Of a stretch of 64,000 nucleotides of DNA, positions 1 through 8,670 are shown piece by piece. Origin of the DNA: Cupriavidus yeoncheonensis (GTDB lineage Bacteria; Pseudomonadota; Gammaproteobacteria; Burkholderiales; Burkholderiaceae); NCBI RefSeq assembly GCF_905397275.1, contig NZ_CAJPUY010000001.1:62001-126000 (forward strand). Direction: 5' to 3'. The first letter of the stretch is position 1, and each line of letters begins with the position of its first letter. The notes beneath the pieces were generated by a model that searched no databases, was not told the origin of the DNA, and saw only the letters and a program-made list of their open reading frames with translations. Both the position numbers and the translations under genes were made by a program.

Positions 1-142
1 GCCATGCACGGCTGTGTGCCTTTTGTGACCGGCGCGCTTCTTGCGTATGGTCATCCCCGCAATGATTCAGGCATCACCATCCTCGCCGGCGTTATTCGTG
101 CGGCGTGATGGGGATGATTCGAACGATTCATCAGGAGAACCA

Positions 143-829
143 ATGCAGCGATCGGTACTTCATTCCCTGGCACGCGTTGCCGCCGGGATTGCCATTGCCT
201 GCGGTGCGACTGTGTCGAATGGAGTGCTGGCGGATACGGTTTTCAAGGACCCCGATGCCCGCATCGATGCTTCGGCCCAAATGGGCGCGGACACGCATGT
301 GGAAGGCAAGCGCGGCTTGCTGTCGTCGGTCGTGAATTCCACCAGCAACGTCGCCAGCAAGGCTGGCGACCTGGTCATGAACGCGCTTGGCCTGATTGGC
401 GTGCGTTACCGCTTCGGCGGCAACAGCCCGGAATCCGGCCTGGACTGCAGCGGCTTTGTCCGCTACGTGTTCCATGACACCTTCGGCTTCATGCTGCCGC
501 GCCGTTCCGTCGAAATCAGCCAGGTTGGCACCAATGTGGCTGTCAATGACCTGCGCCCGGGCGATCTGGTGTTCTTCAACACCATGCGTCAGACCTTCTC
601 GCACGTTGGCATCTATATTGGCGACAACAAGTTCGTCCATGCGCCGTCCACGGGCAGCAAGATCCGCGTCGACGACATGCGCGCCGCCTATTGGGTGACG
701 CGCTACAACGGTGCCCGCCGTATCGAGGACGGCCAGTCTTCGAACCGCGGCGACAACCTCGGGAACATGGTCGAGACGCTCAAGCGATTCGACCCGAACG
801 CCACTGCGCGTACGCTGTACGGCGGCTGA
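143..829 (+). CDS. NlpC/P60 family cell-wall peptidase, exported
   Basis: A 228-residue secreted protein with a hydrophobic N-terminal segment (about residues 8-30) that looks like a signal peptide. The C-terminal NlpC/P60 domain (about 75-200) carries the Cys-His pair: Cys102 in the DCSGF motif, His154 in SHVGIYIG, and His166 as a possible third polar residue. The family cleaves peptide stems of murein (gamma-D-Glu to diamino acid) in the periplasm. The ATG at 143 is chosen because AGGAG lies just upstream (133-137); an in-frame start at 41 would put about 34 charged residues before the signal peptide. The tail after about residue 200 is polar and probably disordered. It is a single gene ending at a strong terminator and convergent with the patatin gene. 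The exact bond cleaved is inferred from the family only. Confidence 0.9.
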   Translation: MQRSVLHSLARVAAGIAIACGATVSNGVLADTVFKDPDARIDASAQMGADTHVEGKRGLLSSVVNSTSNVASKAGDLVMNALGLIGVRYRFGGNSPESGLDCSGFVRYVFHDTFGFMLPRRSVEISQVGTNVAVNDLRPGDLVFFNTMRQTFSHVGIYIGDNKFVHAPSTGSKIRVDDMRAAYWVTRYNGARRIEDGQSSNRGDNLGNMVETLKRFDPNATARTLYGG

Positions 830-851
830 AACAGGCCTGCAGGCAACAAGG

Positions 852-877
852 AAGGACTGCTTCGGCAGTCCTTTTTG
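852..877 (+). terminator. Rho-independent terminator after the NlpC/P60 gene
   Basis: A perfect 9-bp stem (852-860 with 865-873) closed by a TTCG tetraloop and followed by TTTTTG. It lies 22 bases past the stop codon of the hydrolase gene, between two convergent genes, and the A-rich 5' side could also serve the opposite strand. Confidence 0.9.
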
Positions 878-895
878 TTTGTCGGGATCGCCCGG

Positions 896-1822
896 TTATT
901 GCGCTGCCACGGTGCCGGCCGGCCGCAAGCGGGCCTGCTCGAGCCGCTGGCGCAACGTGGCCATCATCGCGGCAGTGGCCTGTTCGCCGGCCAGTACCGC
1001 GCGGTTGCGTGCATTGAAATCGCTGCCGCCCATGTCGGGCAGTTCGGGGCGGATCACCACGTCCGCGCGCGCGAGTGCCATCTTGTTGATCGACTGGCCC
1101 ATGATCGTCGTCGTCTGCAGGAGCACGCCGCTCTGGCCGCCATTCTTCTGGCTGGACGGGTCCGCCGAGATGTTAACGGCAATGACGAAGTCGGCGCCCA
1201 TGCTGCGTGCCGAATCCACGGGAACCGGCTCGACCAGTCCCCCATCCACATAGTCCCGGCCCTGGATGGAGACCGGCTGGAACACTCCCGGCACGCTGCT
1301 GGACGCGCGTACAGCCTGTCCCGTATTGCCGCGCCGGAACAGGATGCGCTCGCCGGTCTTGAGGTCGGTGGCCACAATGCCAAGCGGCAGTTTCATGGCC
1401 TCGATCGGGCGGTTCGAAACCAGGCGGTTCACATAGTTCTGCAGCGCCTCGCCCTTGAGCCAGCCGCCAAAACGGCTGCCGAAGGGCAGCGCCCAGTCGG
1501 CGATGGCTGCCTCGTCCATGGTCAGCGCGAGCTTGTTGAGCTCGAAGCCGCTCATGCCGGTGGCATAGAGCGCTGCGACCACCGCCCCGGCGCTGGTGCC
1601 GGTGACCAGGTCAGGGTGGATGCCCTGGGCTTCCAGTGCCTTGATCACGCCGATATGGGCAAAGCCGCGTGCGGCGCCCCCGCCCAGCGCCAGGCCGATC
1701 TTGATGGGGCGCGGTGCCGGCTGCATGGCCACCGGGTTTGCCGGCGCAGCAGGGCGCGGGCCGAACGAGCAGGCGGAAAGCAGGGCGGCTGCGGAGGCGC
1801 CGAGGAAGTGACGTCGTTGCAT
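896..1822 (-). CDS. Patatin-like phospholipase lipoprotein (RssA type)
   Basis: A 308-residue member of the bacterial patatin-like phospholipase family, which uses a Ser-Asp dyad to hydrolyse acyl ester bonds. Visible motifs are the oxyanion-hole glycine run GGGAARG (47-53), the nucleophile elbow GTSAG with Ser77, and the DGG motif with Asp193. The N-terminus has arginines followed by a short hydrophobic stretch and LLSAC, a lipobox with Cys18, so the protein is probably lipid-anchored and faces the periplasm. The start at 1822 is chosen because the next methionines upstream would run antisense into gltX and precede the signal sequence. The gene is divergent from gltX with 258 bases between them. 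The natural substrate is unknown. Confidence 0.88.
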   Translation of the reverse strand: MQRRHFLGASAAALLSACSFGPRPAAPANPVAMQPAPRPIKIGLALGGGAARGFAHIGVIKALEAQGIHPDLVTGTSAGAVVAALYATGMSGFELNKLALTMDEAAIADWALPFGSRFGGWLKGEALQNYVNRLVSNRPIEAMKLPLGIVATDLKTGERILFRRGNTGQAVRASSSVPGVFQPVSIQGRDYVDGGLVEPVPVDSARSMGADFVIAVNISADPSSQKNGGQSGVLLQTTTIMGQSINKMALARADVVIRPELPDMGGSDFNARNRAVLAGEQATAAMMATLRQRLEQARLRPAGTVAAQ

Positions 1823-2007
1823 GAATCGGGGTGCCAGTGGATGGGCGGAGGCGGGCGGAAACCAATATGTGACTGGATCGGCGCGAGGATGATATTTCTT
1901 CGTACTGGCCGTTCCTGTGACTCCGTGAAGCATAAATGATTCCGCTGGGGACGGTGGCGATGCCGGGCGGGCGAGGTCCATTGGCCGGCAGGGCTCCCTG
2001 CTTCGCT

Positions 2008-2016
2008 TGCTATAAT
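2008..2016 (+). promoter_or_regulatory. Extended -10 promoter of gltX
   Basis: TGCTATAAT is a perfect extended -10 element. No good -35 hexamer is found 16-18 bases upstream, which is tolerable with a TGn extension. Transcription would start near 2022-2024, placing the hairpin at 2036-2057 at the very start of the leader. Confidence 0.6.
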
Positions 2017-2035
2017 GCAGGACCGACATATTCCA

Positions 2036-2063
2036 GCCTGCGCGCGTCCGCGCGGGCTTTTTT
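2036..2063 (+). terminator. Terminator-like hairpin inside the gltX leader (candidate attenuator)
   Basis: An 8-bp GC-rich stem (2036-2043 with 2050-2057, one G-T pair) with a 6-base loop is followed by TTTTTTG. It lies between the gltX -10 element and the gltX ATG at 2081. The gene upstream is on the other strand, so no + strand gene is present that it could terminate. This suggests premature termination control of gltX. Confidence 0.5.
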
Positions 2064-2080
2064 GTTTGTTCCCGACCGCC

Positions 2081-3487
2081 ATGACCCAACGCGTCCGCAC
2101 CCGCTTTGCGCCGAGCCCGACCGGCTTCATCCATCTCGGCAATATCCGATCCGCGCTTTATCCGTGGGCGTTTGCCCGCCGCATGAAGGGCGATTTCGTG
2201 CTGCGCATCGAAGATACCGATGTCGAGCGTTCTTCGCAGGAAGCCGTCGATGTGATCCTCGAAGGCATGGAATGGCTCGGCCTGGATATCGACGAAGGCC
2301 CGTTCTACCAGATGCAGCGCATGGACCGCTACCGCGAGGTACTGGCCCAGATGGTCGACAGCGGGCTGGCCTATCCGTGCTACATGAGCACGGAAGAGCT
2401 GGACGCCCTGCGTGAAGCCCAGCGCGAGCGCGGCGAAAAGCCGCGCTACAACGGCTTCTGGCGCCCGGAGCCGGGCAAGGTCCTGCCGCAGCCGCCAGCT
2501 GGCGTGAAGCCGGTGCTGCGCTTCCGCAATCCGCTCGACGGCAGCGTGGTGTGGGACGACGCAGTGAAGGGCCGCATCGAAATCTCGAACGAGGAGCTGG
2601 ATGACCTCGTCATCGCGCGCCCGGACGGCACGCCGACCTACAACTTCTGCGTCGTGGTGGACGATCTCGACATGAAGATCACGCATGTGATCCGTGGCGA
2701 CGACCATGTCAACAACACGCCGCGGCAAATCAATATCATCCGTGCGCTGGGCGGCACGACGCCGGTCTACGCGCACCTGCCGACCGTGCTCAATGAGAAC
2801 GGCGAGAAGATGAGCAAGCGCCACGGGGCCATGAGCGTGACCGGCTATCGCGACGAAGGCTATCTGCCCGAGGCCGTGGTGAACTACCTGGCCCGCCTGG
2901 GCTGGGCGCACGGCGACGCGGAGATCTTCACTCGCGAGCAGTTTGTCGAATGGTTCGACCTCGAGCATCTGGGCAAGTCGCCGGCGCAGTACAACGCCGA
3001 AAAGCTGGCCTGGCTGAACAACCACTACATCAAAGCGGGCGACAACGCGCGCCTGGCCGAACTGACGCGTCCGTTCATCGAAGCGCTTGGCGGCAAGGTG
3101 GAGGGGGCGGACCTGGTAGGCGTGATCGCCCTGGTCAAGGACCGGGCCAACACGCTCAAGGAAGTCGCACAGACGGCGCTGCTTTTCTATCGTGGCGAGC
3201 CGCAAGCCGATGCGGCACTGAAGGCCGAGCACCTGACGCCTGAAATCCAGCCGGCACTGAAGGCGCTGGCGGCCCAGCTCGGTGCACTGCCCGAATGGAA
3301 GCGGGAAGCTATCAGTGCCACGTTCAAGGCGGTGCTGGCGGAGTACGGGCTGAAGATGCCCAAGCTTGCCATGCCGGTACGCCTGCTGGTTGCCGGCCAG
3401 CTCCAGACGCCCGCCATTGACGCCGTGCTGGAACTGTTCGGCCGCGATGCCGTGCTGCGCCGCCTTGCTGCTGGCTTGAGCGCATAA
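2081..3487 (+). CDS. gltX: Glutamyl-tRNA synthetase
   Basis: A 468-residue class I aminoacyl-tRNA synthetase that charges tRNA-Glu with glutamate. The class I signatures are clear: the HIGH-type motif as HLGN at 18-21 and KMSKR at 243-247; the alpha-helical anticodon-binding half fills about 310-468. Length is normal for bacterial GluRS. The ATG at 2081 gives the canonical start (TRFAPSPTG close to the N-terminus). An in-frame ATG at 2015 overlaps the -10 box and would add an atypical 22-residue leader, so it is rejected. The gene is followed by two tRNA clusters, each with a tRNA-Glu, so enzyme and substrate genes are neighbours. A terminator-like hairpin in the leader may attenuate expression. 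Confidence 0.98.
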   Translation: MTQRVRTRFAPSPTGFIHLGNIRSALYPWAFARRMKGDFVLRIEDTDVERSSQEAVDVILEGMEWLGLDIDEGPFYQMQRMDRYREVLAQMVDSGLAYPCYMSTEELDALREAQRERGEKPRYNGFWRPEPGKVLPQPPAGVKPVLRFRNPLDGSVVWDDAVKGRIEISNEELDDLVIARPDGTPTYNFCVVVDDLDMKITHVIRGDDHVNNTPRQINIIRALGGTTPVYAHLPTVLNENGEKMSKRHGAMSVTGYRDEGYLPEAVVNYLARLGWAHGDAEIFTREQFVEWFDLEHLGKSPAQYNAEKLAWLNNHYIKAGDNARLAELTRPFIEALGGKVEGADLVGVIALVKDRANTLKEVAQTALLFYRGEPQADAALKAEHLTPEIQPALKALAAQLGALPEWKREAISATFKAVLAEYGLKMPKLAMPVRLLVAGQLQTPAIDAVLELFGRDAVLRRLAAGLSA

Positions 3488-3758
3488 AAAAGATGCGAAA
3501 AATCCTGGCGGGGGCTTGCGCTCCGCTCAGGATTTCGCCATAATCTCTTTCTCCCTGCAGCGCGATCAGTAATCAAGGTCAAGCGGGCAATCTGGAAAGA
3601 ATCTCGTGGCCGTCAGGCCAGAATCTGCGAAAGCAGGGCGAGAGGAAAAGACAGCTCAGGGGCTTGCAAAAAATCGAGGTTGATATATAATCTCGGCTTC
3701 GCTTGAAACGGTAAGTTTTCCCGTGGGGCGAATAAGCAAGCAGTAGTAGAAGTACCAT
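3488..3758 (+). other. gltX-tRNA spacer with inverted repeat and tRNA promoter
   Basis: This spacer holds no gene. An 8-bp inverted repeat (3500-3507 with 3528-3535) encloses a second GC-rich stem, but no T-tract follows, so it is not a convincing terminator. The only clear signal is the tRNA promoter at 3664-3691. Confidence 0.5.
3664..3691 (+). promoter_or_regulatory. Promoter of the first tRNA cluster
   Basis: TTGCAA at 3664-3669 and TATAAT at 3686-3691 are separated by 16 bases. Transcription would begin near 3698, about 60 bases before tRNA-Ala. Confidence 0.75.
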
Positions 3759-3834
<76 letters not shown>

Positions 3835-3898
3835 AGACACCGGGGTTATCTGCAGTTCGGGATGATTCCAGACGGAACGCGTTGAAAGACAAGTTTCT

Positions 3899-3974
3899 GT
3901 CCCCTTCGTCTAGAGGCCTAGGACATCACCCTTTCACGGTGAGTACAGGGGTTCGAATCCCCTAGGGGACGCCA
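3899..3974 (+). tRNA. tRNA-Glu (TTC)
   Basis: A 76-base cloverleaf with acceptor GTCCCCT/AGGGGAC, encoded CCA, and anticodon TTC at 3933-3935 in the loop CTTTCAC. It is the substrate of the adjacent gltX product and identical to the copy at 4491. Confidence 0.98.
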
Positions 3975-4041
3975 TAATATCGGGCGTAATCAAATGCCTG
4001 AATTGCCGCGGCGAGCGAAGCTCGATGTGGCGACGGATTAC

Positions 4042-4118
4042 GGAGTGGTAGTTCAGTTGGTTAGAATACCGGCCTGTCACGCCGGGGGTCGCGGGTTCGA
4101 GCCCCGTCCACTCCGCCA
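4042..4118 (+). tRNA. tRNA-Asp (GTC)
   Basis: A 77-base cloverleaf with acceptor GGAGTGG/CCACTCC, encoded CCA at the end, and anticodon GTC at 4076-4078. It is the last gene of the first cluster, directly before a terminator. Confidence 0.98.
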
Positions 4119-4123
4119 AACTA

Positions 4124-4156
4124 AACCCACATGGTTAATACCATGTGGGTTTTTTC
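4124..4156 (+). terminator. Terminator of the first tRNA cluster
   Basis: An 11-bp stem (4124-4134 with 4141-4151), 6-base loop and T-run, starting 5 bases after tRNA-Asp. Confidence 0.92.
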
Positions 4157-4204
4157 TTATAAGTGAGAGGATTATCTGATAATCAACGCGGCAGTAAATA
4201 ACTG

Positions 4205-4233
4205 TTGCGGTTTATATCAAGGCTGTATATAAT
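4205..4233 (+). promoter_or_regulatory. Promoter of the second tRNA cluster
   Basis: TTGCGG at 4205-4210 and TATAAT at 4228-4233 have the optimal 17-base spacing. The second cluster therefore has its own promoter and is not simply read through from the first. Confidence 0.78.
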
Positions 4234-4307
4234 CCTTTCACTCGCCGAAGCATTTTCAGTAATGCGGAGGCGGTAAATAAGTAGTGCCGTAGTAAATGCA
4301 GTAATAT

Positions 4308-4383
<76 letters not shown>

Positions 4384-4490
4384 GGATTCGGGATGCATCG
4401 TAGTTAAAAGATGCTTCCAAAGCGAAGAAAAGTTTGTTAGAATAACGGACTGCTCAACGCGAGACGGAACGTGTTGAAAGACAAGTTTCT

Positions 4491-4566
4491 GTCCCCTTCG
4501 TCTAGAGGCCTAGGACATCACCCTTTCACGGTGAGTACAGGGGTTCGAATCCCCTAGGGGACGCCA
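4491..4566 (+). tRNA. tRNA-Glu (TTC), second copy
   Basis: Same sequence as the gene at 3899-3974, offset by exactly 592 bases. Anticodon TTC, encoded CCA. Confidence 0.98.
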
Positions 4567-4633
4567 TAACATCGGGCGTAATCAAATGCCTGAATTGCTG
4601 CATCGAGCGAAGCTCAATGTGGCAGCCGACTAA

Positions 4634-4710
4634 GGAGTGGTAGTTCAGTCGGTTAGAATACCGGCCTGTCACGCCGGGGGTCGCGGGTTCGAGTCCCGTC
4701 CACTCCGCCA
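4634..4710 (+). tRNA. tRNA-Asp (GTC), second copy
   Basis: A 77-base tRNA differing from the gene at 4042 only at a D-loop base (GTCGG versus GTTGG) and a T-arm base (GAGTC versus GAGCC). Anticodon GTC, encoded CCA. Confidence 0.98.
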
Positions 4711-4716
4711 AAACTA

Positions 4717-4750
4717 AACCCACATGGTTCATGCCATGTGGGTTTTTTCT
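4717..4750 (+). terminator. Terminator of the second tRNA cluster
   Basis: An 11-bp stem (4717-4727 with 4734-4744) with loop TTCATG and a T-run. It is a near copy of the terminator at 4124-4156, differing mainly in the loop. Confidence 0.92.
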
Positions 4751-4828
4751 TTTGCACTTCAGGTCAAACCTCAATGCTGCTGCGTTGCACCTGCCCGGTC
4801 CACACGGACCCAGGCAGGTGCACGCGCG

Positions 4829-6181
4829 TCACTGCCCTTGCGCAGCGCTGATGCGCATGAAGTAACGCACCAGCAGGAAGCCGGCGATGGCCAGGCTCAC
4901 GCTGTTGGCGATCCAGAAACCGGAGGCGCCGCGCGTGAATGCGGGCAGCGCCTCGATCAGGCCGAAACCCAGTACATAGCCCCCGCCAATGCCAATGCCC
5001 CATAGCGAACCGGCGTAGATCAGCGTCGGGATCAACGCGATCTTGTAGGCGCGCAGGATAAAGGCTGTCATGATCTGGACGGCATCAAAGGCCTGGTAGA
5101 AGGCGATGAACAATACCAGCGGCAACGCGGCGGCCACGACAGCGGCATCCTTGGTGTAGGCGTGCAGCACGGGCCCCCTCAGCAGCCACAGCATGCAACC
5201 CGTCAGCAAGGCCAGGGAGGCTGCCAGGCAGATGCCGCGCCATGCAAGCCGGCTGGCGCCTGCCATGTCTCGCGCGCCGATCGACTGTGCCACCAGCGTC
5301 GACGTGGCAATGGCCAGCGACAGCGGCAGCATGTAGGCCACCGCGCCGAGGTTGGCAATGATCTGGTGCCCGGCAAGGGTGACCGTGCCCATGCGCGTGA
5401 TGAAGATCGACATCAGCGTGAAGGAGGTGATCTCGATCAGGTAAGTGAGCCCCATCGGTACGCCCAGGCGCAGCAATGCCCTCAACTGAGCCGGCACCGG
5501 CCAGCTCCAGGCGGAGAAGATCTTCAGGGGATGATAGATCGCGCTATGGCAAAGGATCAGCAGGCCGGCAACGCACCAGCCCCAGCTGATCAGTGTCGAC
5601 GCCAGCGCGCAGCCAGGTCCGCCCATGGCGGGCATGCCAAGCCCCCCGTGGATGAACCACGCGTTGAGCGGCACCTTCATGCCCAGGCCGACGATCTGCA
5701 GCACCGTCACCATGACCGGGCGCGACAGCGCGTTATTGAGCGCGGAATAGATGCGAAAACCCAGCGCCGCGGGCAGGCCGAATGCGCCAATGTGCAGATA
5801 CTGGCTGGCCTTGTCGACCAGTTCGGGCGGCGCCTTGGCAAAGGCGAGCAGCGGCTCCGGAAACATGAGCAGCATCACGCCGGGAACGGACAGCGCCAGC
5901 CCGAGCCAGGCAGCTTGCCTGACTTCGCTGCCGATCTGTTCGCTGCGTCCTGCGCCGTAGAGCTGGCCTGCGACCGGTGCGAGTGCCTGCAGCACGCCCA
6001 TCAGGCTGATATAGACCGTCACGTAGATCGAACCGCCGAGGCCAACTGCGGCAAGGTCGCCTGCCGAGGCGCGCCCGGCCATGATCGTATCCATGACGCC
6101 GAAGGCGATGACGGCGAGCTGGCCGACCAGTACTGGCGCGGCAAGATGGGCGATACGCCGCAGATCGTGAAGCAGGTTCAT
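4829..6181 (-). CDS. MATE-family multidrug/Na+ (or H+) antiporter
   Basis: A 450-residue integral inner-membrane protein with about twelve hydrophobic segments in two repeated halves, typical in length for the MATE (NorM-like) family, which exports cationic drugs and metabolites in exchange for Na+ or H+. Family-typical features are the start LRRIAHLAAPVLVGQLA and the first helix region with VMDTIMAGRAS. The ATG at 6181 gives a normal N-terminus. It lies 89 bases downstream of the glycosyltransferase gene on the same strand. Specificity and coupling ion cannot be read from sequence. Confidence 0.92.
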   Translation of the reverse strand: MNLLHDLRRIAHLAAPVLVGQLAVIAFGVMDTIMAGRASAGDLAAVGLGGSIYVTVYISLMGVLQALAPVAGQLYGAGRSEQIGSEVRQAAWLGLALSVPGVMLLMFPEPLLAFAKAPPELVDKASQYLHIGAFGLPAALGFRIYSALNNALSRPVMVTVLQIVGLGMKVPLNAWFIHGGLGMPAMGGPGCALASTLISWGWCVAGLLILCHSAIYHPLKIFSAWSWPVPAQLRALLRLGVPMGLTYLIEITSFTLMSIFITRMGTVTLAGHQIIANLGAVAYMLPLSLAIATSTLVAQSIGARDMAGASRLAWRGICLAASLALLTGCMLWLLRGPVLHAYTKDAAVVAAALPLVLFIAFYQAFDAVQIMTAFILRAYKIALIPTLIYAGSLWGIGIGGGYVLGFGLIEALPAFTRGASGFWIANSVSLAIAGFLLVRYFMRISAAQGQ

Positions 6182-6270
6182 GCCGGTTTCGCGCAGGCGC
6201 TTCCATGCGCCAGAGAGTCAGCCGGCGGCGGCGCGGCCGCCAGCCATGCCGCCGGCAGGACGGTTGAGGA

Positions 6271-8052
6271 TTACTGGGGCAGGCGGTGCCGGGGCAGTTC
6301 GGGTCGTGCGTGCGTGGCGCGCGAGGTATCGACCAGGCGATACATGCGGAAACGCTCGTCCCGGTCGGCGGGCCGGCGGCCTTCCCAGATCAGCCGCCAT
6401 TCGAAATGGGAGATCTTGCTCGGATCGCCGTAGTCAGCGCCATCGTGCCGCAGCAGGATGTCGCAATCGTCTTCGGGACCGCCGAAGCGGAAATGGCCAA
6501 AGTAGGCGAATGACGCCAGCTGGGCATTGCCCATGCGAATCGGTTGCACGCACTGGTACGCAGGCGGCAGCGCCATGGCGGCAGCCTCGACCACGTCGCG
6601 GTAGGTCTTGCCGTAGTTGATCGACGGCAGCCACAGCGTCATGGCCATCACCCACATCAGCGTGGTGCCGGCGGCGGAGATCACCACCGGGCGCCAGATC
6701 TGCTTGGGCGCCCGCGACAGCCGCCAGCGTACGACCAGCACCCAGGCCACCGTTACCAGCAATGCGAAGATGACCGAGGAGAGTCTGAAGTGGTGCTGGT
6801 AGCCGGGCAACTGCCGGAAGACGTTGCCCGCGATGCGCGGCGGCCATCCCGTGGTCTTGGCGACCCACAGAAACCACACCGTGCTGCCGAAGATGGTGAA
6901 GAACAGCAGGGCGAACCAGTCGATCGCATTGATCACGCCGCGCGCGAGCGTAGGCAACGCGAACGCGCCAAGGATTGCCATCGGCGGCAGCAGCAGGATG
7001 AACTGCGCATCGCTGGCATTGGTCTGCAGGAACAGCAGCACCAGTGTCGGCAGCAGCAGCGCAAGGGGAAGCGCGACATGCGGGGCGCGGCGCATGCCGG
7101 CCCACGCAACCCAGGCCCAGGCCGCGATCGGCCAGACCGGCCACGCGTACAGGAACAGGTTGCGCATGTTGAAGCCGAACGTCTGCATGTTCGGCGCGCC
7201 GTAGCTGCGGCGGTCATAGCGGGCCCATTCGCGGATGAAGGTCACGGCCTCCTGCCGGTCCGCCGTGCTGAAATATGCGGCGGCCAGCCACGCCGCGACG
7301 ATCAGCAGCGCCAGCGGCACGCCGATAGCCGCCAGGCGTCGGCCGGGCATCGGGGCGCAGACGGCGGCGCAGATCGCGGCGGCAACCAGTAAGGCAAGTG
7401 GCAGGATCGGCCCGCTGGCCAGGGTCAGCGCACCCAGGCCGAGCCCGAACACCAGGCTGCCGTGCACGGGCTTGTCGAGGCTGCGCACCAGCCCGTACAG
7501 GATCATGGCGATCAGCGCAACCTGGCCGACCTGCGCGGTCGTTTCGTGGCCCCGGACGGCCAGCCCCACGCAGGCCAGGAACACAAGCAGGGCGCCGTCA
7601 GCCAGCGTGCGGCCATAGTCGCGCGCGCTGGGCTGGCCGCCAAAGGCGTAGGCAAACGGCTGGACCTCGTCACGGCGTCCGAGCAGGTAGGTGGTGTACC
7701 AGATGAAGGCGCAGGTGCCGAAGAAGCACAGCGCCGTGGCCAGGCGCGATGCATCGGGAGCGCCAAGCCAATTTCCGAACAGGCGAATCATGGTCGCGCC
7801 GATCCAGAAGACCAGCGGACCATCGTCGGTGAACGGGCGCCCGGCGATGTTGGGCATCAGCCAGTCATGCACGCCACCGGTCGCCAGTTGCCACATCACG
7901 CCGAAACCGGCGGCATCCTCGTTCTTCCACGGATCGCGGTGGAACAGGCCGGTCAGCCCGTAGATGATGCAGATCGCCAGCAGCAGGGCGCGCGGCAACG
8001 CGCCCGTTGCGGCGGCGGTCAACTGAACGGGGGAAGTCTTGGCTTCACGCAT
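6271..8052 (-). CDS. Membrane glycosyltransferase, GT39/ArnT-like
   Basis: A 593-residue polytopic membrane protein with ten or more hydrophobic segments. It looks like the ArnT/dolichyl-phosphate-mannose protein mannosyltransferase (PMT_2) superfamily, which transfers a sugar from a polyprenyl-phosphate carrier on the periplasmic side. After the first helix comes DPWKNEDA (about residues 41-48), matching the conserved acidic loop motif with catalytic Asp/Glu. A soluble C-terminal part of about 110 residues follows the last helix. It is on the same strand as the MATE gene, 89 bases upstream of it. Whether it modifies lipid A, other glycans or proteins is unknown. Confidence 0.8.
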   Translation of the reverse strand: MREAKTSPVQLTAAATGALPRALLLAICIIYGLTGLFHRDPWKNEDAAGFGVMWQLATGGVHDWLMPNIAGRPFTDDGPLVFWIGATMIRLFGNWLGAPDASRLATALCFFGTCAFIWYTTYLLGRRDEVQPFAYAFGGQPSARDYGRTLADGALLVFLACVGLAVRGHETTAQVGQVALIAMILYGLVRSLDKPVHGSLVFGLGLGALTLASGPILPLALLVAAAICAAVCAPMPGRRLAAIGVPLALLIVAAWLAAAYFSTADRQEAVTFIREWARYDRRSYGAPNMQTFGFNMRNLFLYAWPVWPIAAWAWVAWAGMRRAPHVALPLALLLPTLVLLFLQTNASDAQFILLLPPMAILGAFALPTLARGVINAIDWFALLFFTIFGSTVWFLWVAKTTGWPPRIAGNVFRQLPGYQHHFRLSSVIFALLVTVAWVLVVRWRLSRAPKQIWRPVVISAAGTTLMWVMAMTLWLPSINYGKTYRDVVEAAAMALPPAYQCVQPIRMGNAQLASFAYFGHFRFGGPEDDCDILLRHDGADYGDPSKISHFEWRLIWEGRRPADRDERFRMYRLVDTSRATHARPELPRHRLPQ

Positions 8053-8140
8053 CGGCGGATCGGGTCAGCAGCGCGGTACCGGCCCGGCTGCCGCAAGCGA
8101 GTGGCGGCGCCCAGGGCCGGAACGGTAAGGAGGGCACAAA

Positions 8141-8171
8141 TGCAAAGAGGCAGCCGCTGCTGCCTCTTTGC
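8141..8171 (-). terminator. Terminator after the L31 gene
   Basis: A perfect 12-bp stem (8142-8153 with 8160-8171) with a 6-base loop. On the minus strand it is followed by ATTTGTG, a weak T-tract. It lies about 65 bases past the L31 stop codon. Confidence 0.75.
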
Positions 8172-8235
8172 GGGTCTGCACGGCGCCGGAACATCTGTCC
8201 GCTGGCGCCACGCAAACGGGTGTTCGCAGGAGCGA

Positions 8236-8496
8236 TTACTTCGCAGCCTTGCCCAGCTTGCTGCCGAACTTCTGGCGGAACTTCTCGACGCGGCCGGCGG
8301 TGTCCATGATCTTCTGGGTGCCGGTGTAGAACGGGTGCGATTCCGACGAGACTTCGATCTTGGCCAGCGGGTATTCCTTGCCGTCCTTCACGACCGTGTC
8401 CCTGGTCTGGATGGTCGAACGCGTGATGAAGCTGAAGTCGCTCGACATGTCCTGGAACACGACTTCGCGGTAATTCGGGTGGATGCCTTCTTTCAT
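8236..8496 (-). CDS. rpmE2: 50S ribosomal protein L31, type B (zinc-independent)
   Basis: An 86-residue ribosomal protein with the type B L31 pattern (start [16 protein letters not shown], then [10 protein letters not shown]). It contains no cysteine, so it lacks the zinc-binding CxxC motifs of type A L31. Type B forms keep ribosomes complete when zinc is limiting, but many betaproteobacteria use one constitutively. The ATG at 8496 is supported by AGGAA just upstream; a longer form would add 17 atypical residues. It is flanked by its own terminator and a promoter-like element. I see no obvious Zur-box palindrome upstream, but did not search systematically. Confidence 0.95.
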   Translation of the reverse strand: MKEGIHPNYREVVFQDMSSDFSFITRSTIQTRDTVVKDGKEYPLAKIEVSSESHPFYTGTQKIMDTAGRVEKFRQKFGSKLGKAAK

Positions 8497-8593
8497 GGTG
8501 ATTCCTTTCTGGTTGGGTAGCCAGTCCGTTGCGCGCTGCCGGCACATTGCCGCGGCGCGAGACGAACCACTTGCCGATTACGGGCAAACCGGG

Positions 8594-8599
8594 ATTATG
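8594..8599 (-). promoter_or_regulatory. Probable -10 element of the L31 gene
   Basis: On the minus strand this reads TGC-CATAAT, an extended -10-like element about 100 bases before the L31 start. No clear -35 is present. Confidence 0.4.
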
Positions 8600-8670
8600 G
8601 CAGAAAAACAATGGCTTGGGGAAGCGCGGCCGCAATTCCCGCGGGACCGGCGAACGGCGGATTTGACGGC

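Larger units (their letters stand above)
4463..4749 (+). repeat. Second copy of a 592-base-offset tandem duplication (first copy 3871-4156)
   Basis: From the spacer before tRNA-Glu to the terminator after tRNA-Asp, positions 3871-4156 recur at 4463-4749 with scattered substitutions. The Glu-Asp spacers are near-identical although non-coding. The Ala-Glu spacers differ in length (64 against 107 bases), so the offset changes to 549 at tRNA-Ala. This marks a tandem duplication followed by drift or gene conversion. Confidence 0.85.

Noticed and set aside
2015..2080. In-frame ATG 22 codons upstream of gltX
   Set aside because: It lies within the TATAAT box and upstream of the leader hairpin, and adds residues not typical of GluRS.
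1823..3232. Long minus-strand open frame extending the patatin gene antisense across gltX
   Set aside because: The patatin lipoprotein signal begins at 1822 and the rest is the antisense shadow of gltX in a GC-rich genome.
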